Below are positions 1 to 11,573 of a stretch of DNA of 37,544 nt, one piece after another. The stretch comes from Chara braunii (taxonomy: Eukaryota > Streptophyta > Charophyceae > Charales > Characeae). The notes under the pieces were generated by a model, which worked only from the letters and a program-made list of their open reading frames with translations, had not been told where the DNA came from and did no database searches. The stretch spans positions 703,096 to 740,639 of the forward strand of contig BFEA01000075.1 of assembly GCA_003427395.1 (NCBI GenBank). Reading direction: 5' to 3'. The translations under genes were made by a program, and so were the position numbers. Within the stretch, counting starts at the first letter, position 1. The number at the start of each line of letters is the position of its first letter.

Positions 1-1103
1 GAAGTCCTTGCACCAGTAGCAGGGGCATTAGCAGAGACAGTCGCAGCAACAGAAGGACATGCATGAATGCTGGACCCCGTGGTGCATTCACATCTCATTC
101 GTGAATGCCTCATACATGACAGAATCATAAAAAAACACAAAAGATGGCACATTCATGTGTGTCTTGTGAATTGACTGAGCGCAACTGCATCAGACAAGTA
201 CATAGCCATGGAGAAACATAATTCTAAACCGAAGAGTTCAGATGGGGTGGAGGGGTGAGAGAAGGGTTGCATCGAGTGTGAATGGGAGGGTGGCCATAGG
301 CCCCTTCCTCCACCACAACAAACATATTCTCAAATTTTCAGGTCATCTCCATTTGTTGTAATGTTTTCGTATGAGCGCATAACCCAGGAACTTTTCAGGC
401 TGCTACACCTGGGTTTATGCCGATTTACACTAAATCACAACTGGGTCACCGTCCTCCAGCCTCGTGAACATCCGCCTGGGCGTAGCTTGACGTGCGGTCA
501 TTGAACCCCATAATTAAAGACTGAATGCAACAGGGGAGAAAACTATGGTAGTACTATGCTGAACAGTTGAGGGGGTCGAGCAGTGCAGGAGAGGAGAGGG
601 AACTCCCCTTCCACAACAACATCTAGTCCTCTCATGTCCTCTCTCCTAGCCATACGGTTTTAATGTGAATGCGCATGTCAACGTGGCCTGGCAATGTTCC
701 AGGCTGGCTTATACTGATTTACACTGAATCATGGCTGGGTTACCCTCCTCCGCAGGTCCGCAGGCGCGGCGGCCTACGGGCTGCGTACCCACACCCTCAC
801 TGTAAGCCAATGTCGCGGCTGTGTGTGTTGTCATGTTACTATAGACGTCTCCACACTTCATCCCTCTCTGTCTGTGGCATAAGCAGCAACTAATATGTCA
901 GGCCACATATGACACATTGCACCACAAAACAAATCCTACCTGCCTGTTCTATACTTCACCATACTGCTGGAGCCTCCAGTCCATTTGGACGACAAGCAGC
1001 GGAATCTTTTTGTATGTTGACCACAACCACTTTTTTTCAGAAGTTACCGAAGGTGATATTTCTTGCCGTGCACTGGCCTTCCACATTTGAACACCGTGCC
1101 CTG
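1..1103. other. Upstream non-coding sequence with a diverged repeat pair
   Basis: No gene is recognised here. Two diverged direct copies of one sequence lie at about 395-470 and 690-755. They share the core GATTTACACT(A/G)AATCA, then CTGGGT(C/T)ACC and CCTCCTCC/GTCCTCC. A 23-bp segment starting GAGAGAAGGGTTGCATCG at 257-279 recurs exactly at 2512-2534. Short open frames in the region show no family resemblance. Confidence 0.4.
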
Positions 1104-1172
1104 GCTGTGGTGGTTAAGAGACTTGTCCCTTGAGGCCGAGGTCGCCGATTTGAATCTGTGCTTACACGGAGG
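1104..1172 (+). repeat. tRNA-like SINE head (degenerate)
   Basis: The sequence has an A-box-like TGGTTAAGAGACTTG, a GAGGCCGAGGTCGCC segment as in the long-variable-arm region of Ser/Leu tRNAs, and a degenerate B box GATTTGAATC. It does not fold as an intact tRNA because the acceptor stem and B box are damaged. I read it as a tRNA-derived SINE or tRNA relic. Confidence 0.35.
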
Positions 1173-1329
1173 AGGGCCTTGGCCCCAAATGTACGGACCT
1201 ATAACCACTGTGGAGGCTCCCGTGAACCCGCAGGCAAGGTAAGCCTGTGCGTGTGAGCGGGCTAGGTACCAGTGGGGGTGTTTTCATTATGTTATGGATA
1301 TCTATTCAGTAATTGAATTAATTAATTAC

Positions 1330-3460
1330 GCGGGCGAATAGCGGCCGCGGTATGAAAACCAAGAAACGGTTTCGGTGGGGACTTTTTGAATTTTTGCGCG
1401 CGCACGCCTAAGCTCCGATTTCTTCGCGCGTCTCGCACCCCCGTTTCTTGCTTTGCATCCCCGCGCCATCTTCCTTTCTTGCTGCGCGCGTTTCCCTCAA
1501 GCCGGACTCTTCGTCTTCCCCTACGCCCAGCTTGATCCTTACCCCGTCTTCCTCCGCGAAGTGATTGGCTGCGTAGTTGGTATGCTCGGATCAATGTGGA
1601 GAGCGGGAAACGGCGCACCACTTGAACAAACACCCCAATCACGGAGGACCATGCAACCCCGCGGGTCGAACCCTCTGACTCCCCACCTTTCTTCTGCCCT
1701 GCCCATCTACACCCCGCGCTGCCCGCACCTCGCGCTGACAACCCGCCGCCTCCCGCGCTATAAATTCGCGCAACCCTCTCCTCTCCCTCTCTTTGATCTC
1801 GACTGCAGTGCTGCGCGAGCTATGCGCGAAATCCGCGGCGCCGAACAGGCTCGATGAGCCCAAGGGCGGGCGGAGTGACGACGCGGGGTGGACCCGCGGT
1901 AGACTCGGGGCGAAGCAGTCGGTGGGACTGAGCAGTGGTGGGGATTGGACGCCGGCCGCGGCAGGGCCTTGTGGCTATGGTGGTCGGTGGTCTTGGGAAG
2001 TTTTGAAGGCTGCTCCAGGGGGCGGCAGTTAATTGAGAATTTTTGTATACAAGAAGGACTCGCTTTTATCTCCATTGCTGCTTTGTCTATGCATGACGTG
2101 TGTGTGAGGCCCCGAGTGATGGGAGCTGGTTGTGCGCATGAGTGATGTCGAAGGTCTATGGATGATTGGATGTCCTGTCAAGGGTTGTTGATTGCATGCA
2201 TGTATGTGTGTATGTACTTATCCGGGCGGGGACGGGGGAACTGAACTGGAGGACCGTCTGCTTAGGAGTATGAGTGTGTTGATCCCGTTGTTCCCCTCCC
2301 TTCTGCGGCCCTTCCTGCGTGCACGCGCAGTCTCGTGTAACTCTCTCTCTCTCTCGCCTTTCTTTTTGAACTGGTAATCATCGCTTTTTTTTAGCTTCTC
2401 GTCCCTACACCGGTGACGTCAACCGTCGGCGTCCGCGCGCGCGCGGTCGACGCTCCCACAAGGGTAAGAGAGCTTAGATTTTGCCATCTTCTCTCGATGC
2501 ACAAACTTTGAGAGAGAAGGGTTGCATCGAGTGTTGTATGGAGTCGGTATTGGTCCGGATGACCGGGAGCGCGGGATCTTGCCCGTGTTCGTCGCGCGCC
2601 TCCGATCGTCTCATCTCGCTACCGACCTTCCCCATTGCAGATGACGACAACGTCTACTGCGATGCGGACGTACGGCGCGCGCTGAGACGGACGGAGCAAG
2701 TGTGTTGGTGAGACCCGCCTCGGGTGTGTAATATAAGGGGGAACGGGTTTGTCTTGATTGATCGCTTTGATTCCCCGATTCTAATATTGCCTTATACGGG
2801 TTTGACTGTGTTGCCCTGGTCGGCCGCTCACACCGCGTGGCGGCCACAGTTTGATTGTCGCTGGTGTCGCCAGGGGGACTCGTGTTCTTGGCGACGCTTG
2901 GTCTGGGTTACGAGGGAGCGACACGTTTCCTTGAGTTCTCCCGTAATGCAGGGGCGCTACCCGCGCAATTTCGAATTCGGACGTCGGTGAGTCCTCCCGC
3001 CGCTTCGCCCTCTCGGAAACTTCCGCGCGGACTTTGCGAGTCCGACGCCGAGGCTTGAAGGCCTCGAACCAACCCCCTCTACAGCAAAAACCCGACGGTC
3101 CGGTCACTTCATGTGGCCGATGACGAGGCCTGAAGGCTTCGAACCCACCACCTATCCCTCAAACCCACGATGGCCGGAGTTTCTGTCTTCCGCCGCCATG
3201 GCCCTCTCCCCTTAATGCCTTTTCCCGTCCTGATGCACGACGGCAGTTCGTTTTTGCGGAACCCCTTCTGATTTTATCGCTCCGAAGTGATCCGACCCCT
3301 ACGGGACCTCGCGACGACAGTTCGATCCCGGGATAACCTCTGGTTCGAAACGAGAGCCTCCCGTTCCGACCGGGAGACTCAACCCCTACGGCCAAAAATC
3401 CTCGGCCACGCCCCTCCTATAACTCTGATCGGCGACTCAGTACGGGAAGCCGCAAGGGGG
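1330..3460. other. GC-rich upstream block, possible promoter / non-coding exons
   Basis: This block is markedly richer in CG dinucleotides than its surroundings. It holds a TATA-like element and pyrimidine patch (1759-1794). Two stretches have exon-like borders: 2395-2463 (TTTTTTTTAG before, GTAAGAG after) and 2641-2707 (CCCATTGCAG before, GTGAGA after). Neither codes for a recognisable protein. They could be 5' UTR exons of BMS1 or of an unrelated non-coding transcript. Two short related segments, GAGGC(T/C)TGAAGGC(C/T)TCGAACC, lie near 3050 and 3127. Confidence 0.35.
1759..1794 (+). promoter_or_regulatory. Candidate core promoter (TATA box plus pyrimidine patch)
   Basis: TATAAAT at 1759-1765 in a GC-rich setting is followed by a pyrimidine run (CCCTCTCCTCTCCCTCTC) about 10-30 nt downstream. 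This is the arrangement of plant TATA plus Y-patch promoters. A start site near 1790-1800 would be predicted. The link to BMS1, 3.5 kb downstream, is inference only. Confidence 0.3.
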
Positions 3461-4345
3461 CGTGAGGCTGCGTATCACATGCAATCTTATTGAATGTTTT
3501 GAGTGAACCATTGCCCAGAAGAGATCCTAACATAATTGCTTTACATTGATACAACAAAAATATATATGTTTCAATCTTTGACCCCGCAACTCCTCACCCG
3601 AAGACAGACTTCACAGGGCACTCTGAAAGTGCTTGGGGCTGCGGTCAGGTTAGACTACTGGACCAAACGGGCTGGCGGCCCACAGTGGACCCCGCCTGAC
3701 CTGGCAACATTTCGGTAGTCCCAGGCGAGCAAAAGAGAGTGCCACATCCGGAGAAAGAGGCTTTGCTACGGGAACAAATTCTTGATGTTGGGGGGGGTGA
3801 CCACTTTTGGGACCCATTTTCAAGTTTAGCTGCCGTAAGCAGTAAAATAAAACCTTAGAGGGTTGGCAATTTCTACTGGAAGGAGAGGGGGAAAAGAGCC
3901 ATACGCTTCCTTTTCCTCCTCCGGACCCTTCAACAAAGGGGGGGAAGAACAAACCACAGCCATATGAAGCTTCATAGGAGCATCTGAACAGAGGCACAGC
4001 TACTGACAACTGCGGACCATCCACGATGAGGCCCAGCTGTGCCATGGCCCCAGGGTGGCACCCAGGTCCATGGCTTCTAGCATGCATAGCACCAGCGGGC
4101 CGAGCTAAGCTAACGGAAGAGGGGTGCTGATGCTATGTTAGTGCTAAGCAAGCGTGGACTAAAGTCAATGCCTTCCAGAGGCTGAACACCAGAGGGGCCT
4201 GCCCCTTAGCACAAACATAGCACCATATGGGCCAGGGTCCATTCCTCTTATGTTCCTGCTTAGTGCGCACAGACCTGGGCCCCTGGGTAGGAAGGTTTGT
4301 GCTATCTAGGCATGAAACACATCCAGCAGCGCCTGGCCCTAGACC
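3461..4345. other. Non-coding upstream stretch
   Basis: I see no gene here. The sequence contains short imperfect inverted repeats (for example GTCCACTGTGGGCC-like segments near 3670-3700) and a phrase CATAGCACCAG(C/T)GGGC at about 4085 that recurs near 4778. This pair may mark the borders of an older insertion that contains the MITE at 4346. Confidence 0.3.
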
Positions 4346-4552
4346 ACTACCTTCTTCCCCCGAACATAACGCATATGCGTTGTATTCGAGTTTCAAAATT
4401 TGGGGAAAAAATCGAATAGAACGCATATGCGTTGTATTCGAAAGGTCAGGCTATTTGAATAAAACGCACATGTGCTGTATTCGAATAGAAAACACTCTAT
4501 TATTGTTTTCGTTTACAATGCATATGCGTTATGTTCGGGGGAAGAACGTAGT
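4346..4552. mobile_element. MITE, CTACCTTCTTCCCCCG family, copy 1
   Basis: The ends are inverted repeats of about 35 bp: CTACCTTCTTCCCCCGAACA on the left and its complement with one mismatch on the right (CTACGTTCTTCCCCC read on the minus strand). ATAACGCATATGCGTTGTA blocks recur inside. The element has no coding capacity. A target-site duplication is not clear. A second copy of similar length lies at 30986-31190. Confidence 0.7.
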
Positions 4553-5259
4553 ACATGGCCCCAGCCTTGTGGAGAAATTGTTCATCACCTACGGTAGGGT
4601 CTCCGAACCTCGCGGTGAAAAAAAAAAAAAAAAAAAAAAAACATTCGCGGTGAGAGGGCCGCGGCCGATGTATGGCCCTGTACTACAGTACAGTAGGGGG
4701 CTAAGGATCTTGTGGTTTGGTCAGTGTGTCGTTTGCACTAAGGAAGGACGTTCCTGGCCTCTTAGCTGGCCAGGTTCATAGCACCAGTGGGCGCCCTGGC
4801 CTTGAGAGTCCCTCGTTCGGGCGTTACTGGAATGGAAATCCTGGTGGCGGGTGATACCGCGGCTACCGGTAGGTGAACCAGTACTGTGCGGTCGCCGTCT
4901 TTTCCTGTTTTCTTTTCTTCCCCCTCTTCTCTCTCTGTCTGTGCTTCGTCCATCTCCGTGCTACCGGTAGTCGTCTCTATTGCAGTTCCCCCCCTACTTC
5001 CCCACACCCCTGGTGCTTTACGCCATAGCTGCTCCCTTTTGTGATGTGTCGTTTTCCATCGCCGTGTTTCCTCAGTCTGCTGCCTCGATGCATCGTTGTC
5101 GGTTAATCTGCCGTACAGATCTCGAAGATCGGTCGACGTGCCGGAACTGCGAGCCGAGTTTTTGAAAGGCTTTTTCTCCAAATTTGGGTTGACATCCCTT
5201 TTTTTTCTTTTTTTCTTTTTTTTTCCTTGGGGACTGGAGACTTGCGGGGGCTGATCGAG
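4553..5259 (+). other. Sequence directly upstream of exon 1
   Basis: It contains a poly-A run at 4619-4641 and the sequence at 4668-4761 that reappears exactly inside intron 1 (8863-8956) next to a sequencing adapter. A long T/C run follows at about 5190-5225. It may include the BMS1 5' UTR. No TATA box is obvious. Confidence 0.35.
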
Positions 5260-5469
5260 ATGGGGCGGGGGGAGAAAATTCCTGGGGGAAGGGCTGGGCT
5301 GGCTATGACGGCCGCCGGAGGAGGGGGTGCAAGCGTTGGCGGCAGCGTCTCAGAGAAGGACAAGGCGAAGAAGTCCCATCGAGCACGTCAATCTGGGCCA
5401 AGCGCTGAGAAGAAGAAAGCTGCCGACAAAAAGAAGAGAGGGTTATCAACAGACAAAGAGAATTTCAAG
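5260..5469 (+). CDS. BMS1: BMS1 exon 1 (N-terminus)
   Basis: This exon encodes the Gly-rich start and the Lys/Arg-rich stretch [17 protein letters not shown], which aligns with the SHRTRKSGPTARKK segment of plant BMS1. It ends in STDKENFK before a GTGATG donor. Two in-frame ATGs are possible. The one at 5260 has G at -3 and G at +4. The one at 5305 opens MTAAGGG and would remove 15 residues. I chose the first ATG. Upstream is a T/C-rich stretch (5190-5225) that could be 5' UTR or the end of a 5' UTR intron. The basic segment is probably a nuclear or nucleolar targeting signal. Confidence 0.85.
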
Positions 5470-5841
5470 GTGATGTCCTGTTTCTTCTTCCCCCTTTTCT
5501 CCCTTAAACTTCCCCCCTCCCCCCTCCCCCCTCCCCCTCCTCTTCCGTCTCCCTCTCTTCCTTCCTCTCCCCCTCCCTGCTCCCAGTTCTTCCCCTCCCT
5601 CCGCCCCCTCTCTTCCCCCGCGTCTTCTTTCTTTCTCTCCCGTTGGGGGGAGGGGGGGAGAAGGAATGAAGTGCCACCCTCTCCCCGCCAAAACGGGTCC
5701 GATTCATTGCCTGTTCGTTGATGGGATCGTGGTTCTTCTGTCTTTACTCTTTTCTCTCTCCCTCTCTTTTTCTCCTTTTCTTTTCGAATAAAATCAACGT
5801 CTTTGGAAATACGTATGAAAAAAGGTGAAGCGGTGGGGGGG

Positions 5842-5927
<86 letters not shown>

Positions 5928-5928
5928 N

Positions 5929-5994
<66 letters not shown>

Positions 5995-7362
5995 CATACT
6001 AGTGAAAGGATGAGAAATCGTTAAAGTGAAAAATAAGAGAGAACCGACTGGCCTAGCTCAGTTCGTCCACCTATAAAGTGTTGAAACACAGACCGAGTTT
6101 TTTTTTTTTTTTTAAACCTGAGTTCGAATTCCAATGGGATGAGATGAGTAGAAATACCTCTGAATTTGCTAGGGGGGGGAATGTTATTAGGTCAAGGCCC
6201 TCTTTTGACAAAAAAAAGGGCCTTTGCTTGGGACCAGTTGGTTCAAAGATGACATCTCACGGCCAAGGCCCTCTTTTTTTTTAAAAAGGGAAAAAAGAAA
6301 GAGAGAGTTAAAAAAGAAAAAAAAAAAAGACGGGAATGAAAACTTGAGTTGACAGACGGGAATAACGTTTTAATTTCCTTTGCAGCTGCAGGGGCAGCGA
6401 AGACGTCGCAGGGCAGGGTATATGCCGTCTTTTTTTTTTTTTTTGGTGGATATGGCGGCGGCGATCGCGATCCCGGCCACTGCGAGAACTGCAGGGCGGC
6501 GACCGATCGGACCTGTTCGTGTTGTTGTTTTGGAGTTTGATGGCGGCGACCGCCATCTCGGCTATGGCGACAAAAAGGGCGATGGCGATCGCCGCCATCA
6601 AACTCCAAAACAACAACACGAACTTGGCCAGTCTCTGCTATGAACACGATAGCGCCTCCGCTGCGGCTGCTATCGGTGCTGGTAAGGCGGACAGCCAGAA
6701 GACGACGGAGAATTAAGGGAAGGGCGGAGGGGAGGGGGAGGAGGAGGAGAAGAGAAGGACGAAGAAGAAGAAGATGATGAGGCGGAGGAAGAGGAAGAAG
6801 AAGAAGGTGGTGACGACGATGCTGCCGATCATGCTGGCAAAATCGAAGAAGGAGAAGATGATGACTATGATGATGATTCTGGCGATGATGATGATCGTGA
6901 TGACGATGATGATGATGATGATGATGATGAGGAGGAGGAGGAGGAGGAGGGAGGAGGGAGGAGGGGGTAGGAGGACGGAGGAGTAAGCAGTGGCGGCAGC
7001 ACTAGAAGAAGAAAAAGAAGCAGAAAAATAATAATGTAATGAACTACTGATAATCTAATGAACAAAAAGAGGAAGAGGAAGAAGAAGAAGAAGAAGAGTG
7101 ACAACCAGTGGCCATAAGCCGTTTAAGAGTGACAAGCTTCGGATAAATAACGGTGCACAGCGCTCGTACAAGTCTGAGAACGCGCACTTTCTCCCTCACT
7201 GGGCAATCCCGATCCCAGCCTTGCGGGTCTACTGTCGTTTGCACTTTTTGTACATTCTTCCACCGAATGAAGAGGTCTTGCGAGTCCACGCAAGGCTGGG
7301 ATCGGGATCGCCCTCTTAAGCCATCCAAGAAGAAGAAGAAGAAGAAGAAGAAGAAGAAGAGC

Positions 7363-7398
<36 letters not shown>

Positions 7399-8178
7399 GA
7401 GAAGAGCAAGAGGAAGAAATTGATGGAGGTTGAATCAGAGACGGAGGTGCGTCAAGTTGGGAGGAAGTCAAGAGAGAGTGAAGACGATGCTAAGAGGCAG
7501 AAGGATGGGGGGGGGACCACCGCCCAGAAGAAGATGGACGTGAACTGTGCAGAAAAAAGTGCAGGCGGGAAGTGGAATGTTGATAAAGCGCTATCTTATT
7601 TTCTCAATTGATTCATTTACTATTGAAAAAAAAAAGAACACTCGTTATTTATTTATTATTACGCATTATTTTTTTCCCTTCCCCCCTCCCACCCCCCCCC
7701 TTTCCCGGTTACACAACGGCCAAGTTGCGTTTAATGAAGAGGCAGCCAAAGTGGGGAATGGTAAGGTAAGGGGTACCTGCCGCCGGCGGCGGCGGCGGCG
7801 GCGGCGGGCCGGCGGCGATGATGGCGAGGGACAGAGGGAAAAAAAGAGGAGAAAGAAGAGGAGTAGAGGCAAAGGGAGGTGCGCAAGGGGGAGGAGAATG
7901 TGTAATAAGTAATAGGTATTACTGTAATAAATTAATAATTTCATAGCCCGCTTTTTGAAGTCTTTTTTATTAAAACAAAAAAAGCGAAATGAAGAAGGAG
8001 GATGATAATCCAACGCAGACCTTTGAAATGAAAGGGTAATTCTGCAAATGGATACTCGTCTCTCTTCTCCCATCCGTCCGATCTGCCATCCAAGACATGA
8101 TAAGGATTGATAGCTTCCAGAAGAGAAAAGAGGAGGAGGAGGAAAGAGGAGGAGGAGGAGGAGGAGGAGGAGGAGGAG

Positions 8179-8210
<32 letters not shown>

Positions 8211-8464
8211 GGAGGAGTTCACAGAAGAGACTGGCCAAGGACGTCGCTCCACTTTTGTTTGGATTTTGATTGTAGAGGCTCGTAAAGGCAGTACCGACCA
8301 GAAAAAAAAATATATAGAGGCTACGACCACAAGTTCTAGCAGAAGGCTCTTGTTAGGTATTGTCAATAGCTGTCATCCAATCATTTCAAATCACGTTTCG
8401 CATTAATCTTCTTTGGAATTATCATCTAAAACCAAGCATCGCCCTCCTCCTCCTCCTCATCACC

Positions 8465-8497
<33 letters not shown>

Positions 8498-8566
8498 GAT
8501 TATGTTCATCATCATCATCATCATCACCATCTACATCATCACCATCATCATCACCATCATCATCAC

Positions 8567-8601
<35 letters not shown>

Positions 8602-9484
8602 ACATCATCATTATCATCATCATCAGCAACAGCAGCATCATCATCATCAGCAGCAGCAGCAGCAGCAGAGCAGCAGCATCATTGGCTAACCATCATCATC
8701 CTCATTGTCAGGTATTATATTTATTATGTATCCCTAATCTCATCAATCATCACCTCTTTCGTGTTCGTCTGTTCTCGTGATAGGTAGTCGTTACCATTGT
8801 GATGATGAAGGGGAAGAGGGGGGGCTGTCTCTTATACACATCTAGATGTGTATAAGAGACAGATGTATGGCCCTGTACTACAGTACAGTAGGGGGCTAAG
8901 GATCTTGTGGTTTGGTCAGTGTGTCGTTTGCACTAAGGAAGGACGTTCCTGGCCTCNCTTTGCCTGTCTGTCCTTTCATTTTTCTTTTCTTCGCTCATCT
9001 TATTTCTTCTTCTACTTCACATGCTTACGCTCTTAGTCAATAGTTCTGTGACAATATATATATAATATAATTTGCATGCAGCCTGTCCTCATCTACTGTC
9101 TATCAAGGTTAGCAGCAGTAGAACCTTTGCTGTCCTTTCCTCCCTTCCCCCCCCTGAAGGCCCAGAAGACCTCTTCCCCCACTTTCTGGCACACGCCTGT
9201 CTCTTATACACATCTAGATGTGTATAAGAGACAGCTCTTTCGTGTTCGTCTGTTCTCGTGATAGGTAGTCGTTACCATTGTGATGATGAAGGGGAAGAGG
9301 GGGGGGGGGGGGGGGTGGGAGTAGGGGTCGGTGCAGAATTAACGGCGCCGTCATCAACAGGTTTGCCGATTGCATGATGAGGTCTGATCAGAATTTTAGT
9401 TTTTGCGTTGGTGCTTAGAGGGGGAGATGTTTCTCTGACGTTTTTGGGTGTGTGCTTTTTTTTTTTTTTTTTTTTTTTCTCCCC

Positions 9485-9549
<65 letters not shown>

Positions 9550-11535
9550 CCCCCCCCCCCCCCCCCCTCCCCCCCCCCCCCCCTCTTTCCCCCCCCCCTC
9601 CCCTTTTTTTTTTTTTTTTTTTTTTTGTTCTCCCCTCTCCTCCCCCCCCCACCCCCTCTCACAGGCCTTCACATTTCGATCTGTAAGGAAGGCGAAGCAG
9701 CTGCAGGCACGAACGGCAGAGAAGGAGCAGCGAAAGTTGCATGTACCCCTTGTTGATCGGACGGCCGACGAACCTCCACCGTTTCTGGTGGTCGTTCAGG
9801 GACCACCACAGGTAAGGAGGACACGTGGGAGCATCCTAGGACATACTCACGGCTGGTCTTGTGTGGATGGATGATTGGATTTTTCTGGATTGGATTTGGC
9901 GTTAATTGAGGTCAGATACGTGGTAAGAAAAGCCCCATTGCTGTGAGTATATGCCATTGTTCTTGCCCTCGTTCTTCCTCCTCTATCCTCCTCCTCTTCT
10001 CTTCCAATCCTCTCTCCCTTCCCTGTCCTCCCTCTCTATCTCTCTCTAATTGAGCTCCGTCCCTCCTCCTCTCTGTCATAGAGCTCCCTCCCTCCCTCTC
10101 CGTCTCTCATAGATCTCCCTTCCTCTCTCTCTCTCTCGCGTAGATCTCCTTCCCTCCCTCTCTCTCACCTAGAGCTCCCTCCCTCCCTCTCTCTCTCACC
10201 TAGAGCTCCTTCCCTCCCTTCCTCTCTCTTGCATAGATCTCCCTCCTTCCCTCTCTCTCACCTAGAGCTCCCCAAAGCCCGCCGGCGTAGAGTGGCTCTG
10301 TCCAACATGCTAAGGCAGCTGGTAAATCCTTTCAGAAAAATATAAAAACAAAAAGCCAAATTAAGACTTGAAATGGGTAAATTGCTAGGCTACCAGTGTG
10401 GCCCGGGGCAACTTCCCCGGCTGGGCCAAAAATAAATTAAAATTTTAAAATTTAAAATATGTTTTTAATTTATTTATTTTTTGAATTTGGTAAAGAATTT
10501 CGATGTGAAAGGAAGCCATTATCATTGTTTTTTTCTTAACCTATTTTATTTATATATTTATCCCGGAACCTGTAACTGACCATAAACGGTAAAAGATTCA
10601 TGAAAAAAAAACCAGCAAAACAATGGTCCTACTTTCTGGGCACGTATCTCCACTTATTTCGCTGGCAGTCCGTGATGACAGGCGCCAGTAACTGGTTGGG
10701 GGCTGCTTGCCCCCACAGGCATGCCCCTCGATGCATAAAGACTGCTTTAGACGGTAGATACGTGCACCGAGAGGAATGGGCCACCAGGAACAGTTGAAAA
10801 ACGCCCTGCCTTGCTGGCAGGGCACCTAAAACAGAAAGACTCTTTGAGTTCCCTCAAATATGGACCAGGAATGTGGCGAAATCCATCCAAGGGAAACCCA
10901 GAAAACCTAGAATATGGAAAGATACATTGCCACCTTTTTTGTCTTGTGTGCTTCCAGACCCAATGCTTCTCGTTTTTCTTTTCTTTTTTTTCTTTTTTTT
11001 TTTTGCTTTTTCTTTGTTGTTATCCCCGTGCCAGCGATGCTGGCTCTGTACGTGAATGTGGAAATGCATGGGCAGACAGGACAAGCAGGAAAGCTTTAGT
11101 CCAGTTGCCCGTTTTCGATGGGCCCACAAGCTACGTGCCCATCGCTTCACCAGGCCGGCCCCGAGCCTCAAATTTCTCTTGTGGCGACAAGTTTACTTTT
11201 CTGCAAGGCTGGGGGTGTGTGCTGGTGGTTTAAATTTGATTTTAGTTTGCCCCCCTGCAAGCTGAGCGGACGGGGGTTGAGGAGGTGAAAAGAGGAGAGG
11301 AGAGGTGGGGTGGGGTGGTGTGGTGGTAATTGTCTTTTGGTGGTTACTGACCCGCATGCCTCCTCTTTTCATTCATTTTCTCGTCTCGCTTTATAAGATT
11401 TGAACTCTCAACCTGCCTATCCGAAAAAAATCCCTGAGATTAACCGAAGGTAATGAAGGTCTGTGAGTTGTCTGACATGTTGGGCTGGATCAACATGTTG
11501 ACAACCACAATCTATGTTTGTTTGTTTGTTTGTTT

Positions 11536-11573
<38 letters not shown>

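Larger units (their letters stand above)
5470..9664 (+). other. BMS1 intron 1
   Basis: This is a 4195-nt GT-AG intron made largely of low-complexity DNA: (GA)n, (GAA/GGA)n, GAC/GAG and CAT/ATG trinucleotide tracts, C and T homopolymers, two inverted-repeat elements, a tRNA-like relic and an adapter-bounded assembly artefact. Open frames in this region read as polyserine, polyhistidine, polyproline or similar and are not genes. Confidence 0.85.

Noticed and set aside
1453-1857. Protein-coding gene in the GC-rich block
   Set aside because: The frame is open by high GC content. Overlapping frames on both strands are open too, and no known motif is present.
5794-6024. Open frames made of Ser-Leu or Arg-Glu repeats over the (GA)n tract
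   Set aside because: They are translations of a dinucleotide repeat in an intron. The same holds for the poly-His, poly-Ser, poly-Pro and poly-Gly frames at 8360-8790 and 9270-9690.
8825-9234. Transposon with 19-bp inverted ends (Tn5-like mosaic ends)
   Set aside because: The sequence is the Nextera adapter built on the Tn5 mosaic end. The inner sequence is copied from two other parts of this same window, and an N joins them.
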